DNA of 64,000 bases. It comes from Nucisporomicrobium flavum. GTDB taxonomy: Bacteria > Actinomycetota > Actinomycetes > Mycobacteriales > Micromonosporaceae. The first letter of the stretch is position 1. Every line of letters begins with the position of its first letter. The translations under genes and the position numbers were made by a program. Below are positions 40,744-47,544 of this stretch, one piece after another. The notes beneath the pieces are model-generated. The model had not been told where the DNA came from. It saw nothing but the letters and a program-made list of their open reading frames with translations, and ran no database searches. The stretch spans positions 61,555-125,554 of the forward strand of contig NZ_JADMLH010000022.1 in the NCBI RefSeq assembly GCF_016464385.1, written 5' to 3'.

Positions 40744-42051
40744 ATGATGCACATGCGGACACGCCAAGCCGGCCGCCGCCGGCACCTGTTCCCCCTGCTC
40801 TGCGCCGGGCTGGCCGTGGCCCTCCCGGCCGGGCCTGCCCCGCTCCGCCCGGCCGCGCCCGCGCCGCCGTCCGCCCACGGGCCGGATCATCCGGTGGCTG
40901 CCGCCGCGACGGCACCCTCCGCCGCCGATCTGGCGGTGCGCTTCCAGGCTCTCCTGGGGCAGCATTCGGTGCTGGCGGCCGACCTGATGCGCAGCCGGAT
41001 CCGCGGCGACGACGCCTTCGCGCAGGCCGCGAACGCCGCGCTGGGCGGCAACACCGACGCGATGACCTCCCTGGTCGGGCAGCTGTTCGGCGCCGCCACC
41101 GCGGACAAGTTCCGGCCCATGTGGTCCGATCACATCGTGGCGCTGGTCGCGTACGCGGGTGCCGTGGCGGAGCGGGACACGAGGGCGAAGGGCCGGGCCC
41201 GCGCCGAGCTGGTCGAGGACGAACAGCAGCTCGGCCGGTTCTTCGCCGGGGCGTCGCACGGCCGGCTGCCCCCGAAGGTCGCGCGCGCCGCGGTCGTCAT
41301 GCACGTCAACCACCTGACCGGCCAGGCGGACGCGTACGCGGCGGCCGACTACACCACCGCCGACCGCCTGTACCGGGAGGGTTACCAGCACACGTACGGA
41401 CTGGGTCTGACGCTGGCCGACGCGCTGCTGCCGGCGGCCGACCGGGCCACCCTGCGCGCGCCCGTCTGGCGGCTGCGGTCCCAGCTGGGCGAGGTCCTGG
41501 CCGAGCACGCCGTGCTGCTGGAGGACGTGAACCGGGCGGCGGTAGCGAACACCGCCGATTTCGACGCCGCCGGCGACACGATCAACGCCAACACGCGAGA
41601 TCTCGCGGCCGCGATCGACACGCTGTTCGGCGCGTCCACCGCGCGGCGGTTCCAGTCGCTGTGGGCGTCGCACGTGGAGCTGCTCGTGGAGTACGCGGCC
41701 GCCACGGCCGCCGGCAAGCCGGACCGCAGGCACCGGGCACAGGCCGAGCTGCGCACGTTCGAACACGACATGGCCGCGGTGCTCGCCCCGGCGACCGGCG
41801 GGCGGGTGCCGGCGGCGGATCTGTCCGCGGCGCTGCAGGAGCACGACCGGATGCTGCTCGAGCACGCCGACGCGTACGCCGCCCGGGACTACCGGGGCGC
41901 GCAGGATCTCGCCGGCCGGACGTACGAGCACATGTTCGCCCTCGCCCGCGGGCTGGCGGACGGGTTCGGCGCGACCGTCGCGGCCCGCCTGCCGCACGGT
42001 GGGGCGCAGACCGGGTACGGCGGCCTCGCCGGTGTCACGGAGCACCGGTGA
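40744..42051 (+). CDS. Secreted protein with two tandem copies of a helical domain, function unknown
   Basis: 435 aa (an ATG three codons in, at 40753, is also possible). A signal peptide covers about 1-35. Two copies of a ~170-residue helical unit follow. Matching segments are LFGAATADKFRPMWSDHIV and LFGASTARRFQSLWASHVE; also ADAYAAADYTTADRLYREGY and ADAYAARDYRGAQDLAGRTY. Both copies carry conserved His, Asp and Glu, suggesting a metal- or heme-binding four-helix bundle, but this is unproven. It is the first gene of an operon with a sortase, a VWA-like protein and a monooxygenase-like protein. No sorting signal is seen at its C-terminus. Confidence 0.78.
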   Translation: MMHMRTRQAGRRRHLFPLLCAGLAVALPAGPAPLRPAAPAPPSAHGPDHPVAAAATAPSAADLAVRFQALLGQHSVLAADLMRSRIRGDDAFAQAANAALGGNTDAMTSLVGQLFGAATADKFRPMWSDHIVALVAYAGAVAERDTRAKGRARAELVEDEQQLGRFFAGASHGRLPPKVARAAVVMHVNHLTGQADAYAAADYTTADRLYREGYQHTYGLGLTLADALLPAADRATLRAPVWRLRSQLGEVLAEHAVLLEDVNRAAVANTADFDAAGDTINANTRDLAAAIDTLFGASTARRFQSLWASHVELLVEYAAATAAGKPDRRHRAQAELRTFEHDMAAVLAPATGGRVPAADLSAALQEHDRMLLEHADAYAARDYRGAQDLAGRTYEHMFALARGLADGFGATVAARLPHGGAQTGYGGLAGVTEHR

Positions 42052-42052
42052 C

Positions 42053-42667
42053 ATGCCCGCGTACGCCCGGACAGCAGCCCTCGCCGGCCTGACGACGGCG
42101 ATGATCGCGGTGCTGACCGGCGCCGCGCCGTCCGTTCCCCGCCCGGGCGGTGCGGCACCCGTCGCGCCCTCGGACCCGGCGCCGGTGGAGGCGGACGGCT
42201 TCCGCTCGGTGCGTACCTACACCGTCGTGGCCCGGCCGGTACGCCTGCGGATCCGCGCCCTGCACGTCGACAGCGCACTGCAACGGCTCGGCCTGCAGCG
42301 CGACGGCACCGTCGAGGTGCCCGCCCGCCCCGAGGTGGCCGGCTGGTACGAGCACGGTCCCCGCCCCGGGCAGCCGGGTCCCGCGGTGATCCTCGGCCAC
42401 GTCGATTCGCGGAGCGGCCCGGGGGTCTTCGCTCAGCTGAGCACCGTACGGCCCGGCACGCTGATCGCCGTCGACCGCGCGGACGGCAGCACGGTGACGT
42501 TCCGGGTGACCGGGGTGTCGCAGACGTCGAAGACCGCGTTCCCGACCGACCTCGTGTACGCGCCCACGCTCGACGCCACCCTCCGGCTCGTCACCTGCGG
42601 CGGAAGCTTCGACCGCGCTCGAGGAAGCTACCGGGACAATGTCATCGTGTTCGCCGACCACGTCTGA
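42053..42667 (+). CDS. Class F-like sortase
   Basis: 204 aa. An N-terminal hydrophobic segment (about 5-25) anchors it. The sortase fold runs from residue ~60. Catalytic residues are His in VILGHVDSRSG, Cys in LRLVTCGGSFD and Arg in RGSYRDNVIVF. The short N-terminus and HVDS context fit class F (actinobacterial) sortases. It would cleave and attach proteins bearing an LPxTG-like signal. No such signal is visible in the neighbouring genes. Its start is 2 bp past the previous stop. Confidence 0.88.
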   Translation: MPAYARTAALAGLTTAMIAVLTGAAPSVPRPGGAAPVAPSDPAPVEADGFRSVRTYTVVARPVRLRIRALHVDSALQRLGLQRDGTVEVPARPEVAGWYEHGPRPGQPGPAVILGHVDSRSGPGVFAQLSTVRPGTLIAVDRADGSTVTFRVTGVSQTSKTAFPTDLVYAPTLDATLRLVTCGGSFDRARGSYRDNVIVFADHV

Positions 42668-43751
42668 GCGCCGCCGGAGGCTGGGTCCGGCGCTGTCCGT
42701 CCTGATCGCGACGGCGGTGACGGTGCCGTGGACCGGTGCCCCGGCGGCCGCAGCCCCGCTCCCGCTCCCGGTCGCCGCGGTGCTGGTGCGCGGCGAGCAG
42801 ACCGCGCTCGTCGTCGACCTGGGCGCGAGCACGCGCTCGGGCCGCCGGGCCGTCACGGTCACCCGCGACGGCGTCCCGCAGTGGGCGACCCTGGAGCCGG
42901 TGATGACGGACGCCACGGCCGTGGCGCTGGTCGTCGACACGTCGGTCGCCGGGGCGGCGACGCTGCCCGCGTGGCGCAGCGCCGGCGCCCGGTTCGCCCT
43001 GGAGGCCCCCGCCGGCGCCCAGGCGGTGGTGATCGCCGGCTCGGCGCCCGCCACGGTGATCGCCGGGCCGCAGCGCGGTCCCGCCGACCCGGTGCGGGCG
43101 CTGTCGTCCGTGCCGGCCCGCGGCGACCGGGACACCGCCGCGGCGCTGGCCCTGGGCCTGCGGCAGTTCCCCGCGGCGGCGCCCGGCCGGCGGCTCGTGG
43201 TCCTCTACACGACCGGGCCCGACGCGGGCGGCGAGGACGCCGGCACGCTCGCCGAACGGTTCCGCAGCAGCGGGACGGTCCTGGTCGTGGTGGGCACGCC
43301 GGACGCGGGCTCGTACTGGGCGGCCACGGCGGCGGCCACCGGGGGCTTCTTCGCGCCCGCCCGGGACCCCGACATCGGTCCCGCCATCGACCAGGTGTCG
43401 ACCGAGCTGGCGAGCCGCTACCTGGTGGAGCTGCCGACCCCGCCGACCCTTCCGGCGCGGGTGTCCGTACGCGTCGACACCGCCGACCTCACGCTGGCCG
43501 GCGACGCGGTCATCGCGGCACCGCCGGCCTCCCCCGCGGCGGCGCGGCGCTTCCCCACCCGGGTGGCGCTGGCTGTCGGGGGCGCCGCCGCGGGCCTCGT
43601 GGTGCTGGCCGCCGGGGCGCTCCTCCTGCGCCGCCGCCGATCCCGGGTGGCGCCGGTCCCGCAGGAGCCCTCAGCCGTGGCGCGGGGGCGCGCCACCGTG
43701 CACCCACCGGCGCGAGGCCGGGCCAGGGTCGAGGAGATGAGGCAGCCATGA
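42639..43751 (+). CDS. Membrane protein with von Willebrand factor A-like domain
   Basis: 370 aa; the first 29 bp overlap the sortase gene. A signal peptide (about 15-40) is followed by a VWA-like alpha/beta domain: VALVVDTSVAG resembles a partial MIDAS (DxSxS incomplete), then LVVLYTTGPDAGGEDAG and VLVVVGTPDAGS. A C-terminal membrane helix (ALAVGGAAAGLVVLAAGALLL) ends in RRRRSR and a basic tail. This layout mimics a sorting signal but lacks LPxTG. A surface adhesion or scaffolding role is inference. Confidence 0.7.
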   Translation: MSSCSPTTSERRRRLGPALSVLIATAVTVPWTGAPAAAAPLPLPVAAVLVRGEQTALVVDLGASTRSGRRAVTVTRDGVPQWATLEPVMTDATAVALVVDTSVAGAATLPAWRSAGARFALEAPAGAQAVVIAGSAPATVIAGPQRGPADPVRALSSVPARGDRDTAAALALGLRQFPAAAPGRRLVVLYTTGPDAGGEDAGTLAERFRSSGTVLVVVGTPDAGSYWAATAAATGGFFAPARDPDIGPAIDQVSTELASRYLVELPTPPTLPARVSVRVDTADLTLAGDAVIAAPPASPAAARRFPTRVALAVGGAAAGLVVLAAGALLLRRRRSRVAPVPQEPSAVARGRATVHPPARGRARVEEMRQP

Positions 43752-44050
43752 GCGACGAGGAGAGGGCGTTCTTCCTGGTGGTCACCATCAGGCCGCGGCC
43801 GGACCGGATGCGGGAGGCGGAGGAGCAGCTGCAGTCCATGCGCCGCAACAGCCTGACCGAGCCCGGCTGTGTGTTCATGCACCTGGTGCAGCCGCAGGAC
43901 GATCCGGACACCTGGGTGATGCTCGAGATGTTCCGGTCCCGGGCGGCGTGGGACGAGCACATGCGGCAGCCGTACAACGTCGACGGCAACGTGATCCTGG
44001 AAGACCTGCTGCGCGAGCCGTCCGAGCTCCGCTTCTTCGACGAGAGGTGA
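43748..44050 (+). CDS. Antibiotic biosynthesis monooxygenase (ABM)-domain protein
   Basis: 100 aa. The ferredoxin-like ABM fold is recognisable from FFLVVTIRPRPDRMREAEEQL, NSLTEPGCVFMHLVQ and FRSRAAWDEHMRQPY. Members include quinone-forming monooxygenases and heme-degrading enzymes; no specific reaction can be assigned. ATGA overlap with the VWA-like gene places it at the end of the operon. It has no signal peptide, unlike the rest of the operon. Confidence 0.82.
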   Translation: MSDEERAFFLVVTIRPRPDRMREAEEQLQSMRRNSLTEPGCVFMHLVQPQDDPDTWVMLEMFRSRAAWDEHMRQPYNVDGNVILEDLLREPSELRFFDER

Positions 44051-44139
44051 CGGCCGGCCGCCGTCACGGAGCGTAGCGATACTCGCGGCATTTGCGCATC
44101 TCAACAACTTCCTGACATTCGGCGGGTTTGATCGCCCGC

Positions 44140-46947
44140 ATGGCATTGACGGAAGCGCGTGCAGTGTCAGCCGAGCCGGCCTCCCCGCTCGCGGCCGACC
44201 CCCCGCCGCGGCGGCACCGCAGGTACCGGGCTCCGGCCTGGTACCTGCGGTTACCGCGGTGGCTGCGCCGGTCCGTCGCGGCCCTGACGGTGCTGGTCCT
44301 GGTGCTCATCGGGGTGGCGTCCGGCTACGTCGCGAGCGTGGACCTGCCGCCGGACCCGGCGCCGCCGCAGGCCTCGGTGCTCTACTACCGGGACGGTCAC
44401 ACAGTGTTGGCGCGGATCGGGCTCGCCGACCGTACGGACGTCAGCCTCGACCGGGTGCCCCTGCACGTCCGGCGGGCGTTCCTGGCCGCCGAGGACCGGG
44501 ACTTCTACGACCACCTCGGCATCTCCGTACGCGGCCTGGTGCGCGCGCTGTGGACCAACATCGCCCACGACGGCGGCCAGGGGGCGTCCACCATCACCCA
44601 GCAATACGTGCGCAACGCGTACCTGACGCAGGAGCGGACGGTCAGCCGCAAGACCCGCGAGGCCGCGCTGGCGCTGAAGGTCGAGCACCGGTGGAGCAAG
44701 GACGAGATCCTCGAGCGCTACCTCAACACCATCTACTTCGGGCGGGGCGCGTACGGCATCGAGGCGGCGGCCCGCGCGTACTTCGGCACGGCGGTCGACC
44801 GGCTGACCGTGGCCCAGGGCGCGGTGCTCGCCGCCATGGTCAAGGACCCGACGCGCGGCGACCCGGCCGTGGACGCGACGTGGGCGCAGCAGCGGTGGCG
44901 CTGGGTGCTGCGGGCGATGGCCGAGCAGGGCTGGCTCGACGCGGGCGACGCCCAGAACACGCCGTACCCGGCTGTGGCGAAGGAGTCCGTCACCACGAGC
45001 ACGGTCAGCGGGCCGGCCGGGCTGATCGCGGACCGGGTCGAGGACGAGCTCACCCGGGCGGGCATCAGCCGGCAGCAGATCCGTACGGGTGGCCTGCGGG
45101 TGCTCACCACGATCGACGCCACCGCGCAGGAGGCGGCCACCGACGGCATCGGCAAGGCCCTCAAGGGTCAGCCCAAGGAGCTGCGCGCCGCGCTGGTGGC
45201 GGTCGACCCGGCCGACGGCGGGGTACGCGCCTACTACGGCGGTGACCGCGGCCGCGGCTACTTCGACGACGCGATGGCCGCCCGGCCGCCCGCCTCCACG
45301 TTCAAGCCGATCGTGCTCGCCGCCGCCGAGGAGCGCGGCATCGGGTTCCGCTCGATGTACAACGGCAGCTCCCCGCGCCTGTTCGAGAGCCGCGACGGCG
45401 CGCCGCTGTACAACCAGGAGAACCTGCAGTGCCCGATCTGCCCGCTCGACGTCGCGATGGTGCACTCGCTCAACACGCCGTTCTACGCCGTCGCCGAGCA
45501 GATCGGGCCCGACGCCGTCCGCCGGCTGGCGCACCGGCTGGGCGTACCCGAGAAGTACGGCGACCAGCAGACGCTCGTCGACCTCAAGGGCGAGCCGGCG
45601 CCCGGGAAGACCCGTCCCGACATCGCGCTGGGCCGCTACCCCGTGGCCCCGGCCGACATGGCCACGCTCTACGGCACCCTCGCCGGCGGTGGGCGCCGGG
45701 CGGAACGGCACTTCGTCCAGTCGGTGAGCACGGCCGACGGCACCACCCTCCACCGGTACGCCAAGAAGACCAAGCGGGTGCTGTCCGACGACGTGGCCGC
45801 GGACGTGGGAGCCGTGCTGTCGCAGGTGGTGCAGCACGACGGCCCGATCCCGAACCTGCCGGCCGCCGCGAAGACCGGTTCGCAGCAGTGGGCCGACACC
45901 ACCGACTCGTCCGACGCCTGGACCGCCGGGTGGACGCCGGCGCTGGCCGCGGTGACGTGGGTGGGCCGGGAGAAGCCCGGGCCCATCCGGCAGAAGAACG
46001 GCAAGGCCATCAACGGCGACGGCATGCCGTACCGGATCTGGCGGTCCTTCATGGCCGACGCCCTGCACGACCAGCCGGCCCGGCCGCTGGCCGACCCGAG
46101 GATGGTCGGCACCCCCGAGACGGTCGACCTGAAGCGCCTGCCGCCGACGGTCAAGGCGTACCCGGGGTACGTCTTCCCCGGGCCGCAGCGCGGCGACCAG
46201 GTGGACCGCTCGAAGGCCAAGGGATCGTGGGCGGAGCGGACCGACCGGCTGACGTCGGTGCTCGACCGCTACGCCGCGACCGTGCCGGAGTTCACCGTCT
46301 CCGTCGTCGACCACCGGACCGGGCACCGGTACGACTACCACGGCGACACCCCGCTCGAGGCCGCCAGCGTGATCAAGGTGGAGCTGCTGGCGGCGTTGCT
46401 GCTCAAGGCGCAGGGCGCGAACCGCGGCCTCACGGGCGCCGAGAAGTCCCGGGTGGCAAAGATGATCAAGGCCAGCGACAACGACGCGGCGAAGAAGGTG
46501 TACCAGGCCATCGGCGGCCCCGGCGCGCTCCGCGACGCCTGCGAGCGGCTCGGGTTGCACGACACCGAACCGGCGTCGTCGTTCGGCCTGACCCGCACCA
46601 CGGCGAAGGACCAGACCCGGATGGTGGGTGCCCTCATCGACGTGGACAGCCCGCTGACGGCGAAGTCGCAGAAGGCGATCCTCTCGCTCATGTCGTCGGT
46701 CAACGCCGACCAGACCTGGGGCGTCAGCGCCGCGCAGCTCGCCGGGGAGCGGACGGCGCTGAAGAACGGGTGGCTGGCCCGGTCCACCGAGGACAACCGC
46801 TGGATCATCAACAGCACCGGCCGGATCACCGGCGACAAGACCGACGTGTCGGTGTCCGTGATGTCCCACGGGCATCAGGGTCAGAAATCCGGCATCGAGG
46901 TCGTCGAGCACGTGGCCGCGCTGACGCGCAGCTATCTTGGGTGGTGA
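44140..46947 (+). CDS. Class A PBP (glycosyltransferase-transpeptidase) fused to a beta-lactamase-like serine hydrolase domain
   Basis: 935 aa from the ATG at 44140; TTG at 44128 in frame is less likely. A membrane helix lies at about 45-67. The GT51 domain has EDRDFYDHLGIS (Glu near 117) and ASTITQQYVRN near 148. The transpeptidase has S386TFK, S443LN and K578TG, all intact. After a linker (~660-710) a third catalytic domain appears: S743VIK, S779DN and K875NG, matching actinobacterial class A beta-lactamase-like serine hydrolases, normally separate secreted proteins. The short S-to-SDN spacing (36 residues) is that of this subgroup, not TEM. A usual class A PBP would end near residue 650-700. 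The reading frame is continuous. Confidence 0.88.
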   Translation: MALTEARAVSAEPASPLAADPPPRRHRRYRAPAWYLRLPRWLRRSVAALTVLVLVLIGVASGYVASVDLPPDPAPPQASVLYYRDGHTVLARIGLADRTDVSLDRVPLHVRRAFLAAEDRDFYDHLGISVRGLVRALWTNIAHDGGQGASTITQQYVRNAYLTQERTVSRKTREAALALKVEHRWSKDEILERYLNTIYFGRGAYGIEAAARAYFGTAVDRLTVAQGAVLAAMVKDPTRGDPAVDATWAQQRWRWVLRAMAEQGWLDAGDAQNTPYPAVAKESVTTSTVSGPAGLIADRVEDELTRAGISRQQIRTGGLRVLTTIDATAQEAATDGIGKALKGQPKELRAALVAVDPADGGVRAYYGGDRGRGYFDDAMAARPPASTFKPIVLAAAEERGIGFRSMYNGSSPRLFESRDGAPLYNQENLQCPICPLDVAMVHSLNTPFYAVAEQIGPDAVRRLAHRLGVPEKYGDQQTLVDLKGEPAPGKTRPDIALGRYPVAPADMATLYGTLAGGGRRAERHFVQSVSTADGTTLHRYAKKTKRVLSDDVAADVGAVLSQVVQHDGPIPNLPAAAKTGSQQWADTTDSSDAWTAGWTPALAAVTWVGREKPGPIRQKNGKAINGDGMPYRIWRSFMADALHDQPARPLADPRMVGTPETVDLKRLPPTVKAYPGYVFPGPQRGDQVDRSKAKGSWAERTDRLTSVLDRYAATVPEFTVSVVDHRTGHRYDYHGDTPLEAASVIKVELLAALLLKAQGANRGLTGAEKSRVAKMIKASDNDAAKKVYQAIGGPGALRDACERLGLHDTEPASSFGLTRTTAKDQTRMVGALIDVDSPLTAKSQKAILSLMSSVNADQTWGVSAAQLAGERTALKNGWLARSTEDNRWIINSTGRITGDKTDVSVSVMSHGHQGQKSGIEVVEHVAALTRSYLGW

Positions 46948-46972
46948 CGGCAGCGACCGTACGGAGGTCACC

Positions 46973-47431
46973 ATGGCGGACGACCGTCCCAGGACCCTGC
47001 CGGTGCAGGGCCTCGTCAACCGGCTGGTGCAGGGCCTGTCCCGGGTACCCCTCGTGTCACGCCTGATCGGCCGCAACCTCATCATCCTGTACGTGGTGGG
47101 CCGGAAGTCCGGTAAGCGGTACACGGTGCCGGTCGCGTACACGCGGCACGACGGCGCCCTGCTCGTCGGCTCGGCGTTCGGCTGGGGCCGCAACCTGCGC
47201 ACCGGCGAGCCGATCGAGGTGCGCTATCTGGGCAAGCGCCGCCCGGCCGACGTCGTCGTGGTCAGCGACGAGGACGGCGTGGTCGCCGATTACGCCGTGA
47301 TCGCGCGCGCCAACCACCACTTCGGCGCGTTCAACAACGTCGGCTACGACGCCGATGGCAACCCGGAGCCCGCCGATCTGCACCGGGCCTGGGCCGCGGG
47401 CGCCCGGGTGTTCCGGCTGGCCCCGCGGTAG
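46973..47431 (+). CDS. Deazaflavin (F420)-dependent nitroreductase-family protein
   Basis: 152 aa from the ATG at 46973, with ACGGAGG upstream; an in-frame start at 46937 is less likely. The pattern VVGRKSGKRYTVPV near residues 42-55 and VGSAFGWG-x-NLR is typical of Ddn-like split beta-barrel proteins (PF04075). Many bind F420 or a related flavin and reduce nitro, quinone or enone compounds. The segment ARANHHFGAF in the second half is also family-like. Substrate is unknown. Confidence 0.82.
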   Translation: MADDRPRTLPVQGLVNRLVQGLSRVPLVSRLIGRNLIILYVVGRKSGKRYTVPVAYTRHDGALLVGSAFGWGRNLRTGEPIEVRYLGKRRPADVVVVSDEDGVVADYAVIARANHHFGAFNNVGYDADGNPEPADLHRAWAAGARVFRLAPR

Positions 47432-47544
47432 GGCGGCACCGGCGGCCGCTCGTCCGGTGGCCGACACACCGCTGGACCCGGCGGCCGCGCCGCCCACACT
47501 GGGCACCAGCCGGCTGGTCGCCGGCGGTGTCGAGCGGAGGCCGG

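Noticed and set aside
42639..43751. LPxTG sortase substrate
   Set aside because: The C-terminal helix and Arg tail look like a sorting signal, but no LPxTG-like pentapeptide precedes the helix.
44251..47202. 983-aa open frame on the minus strand
   Set aside because: Antisense to the PBP fusion gene, low complexity and no motifs; a codon-bias artefact.
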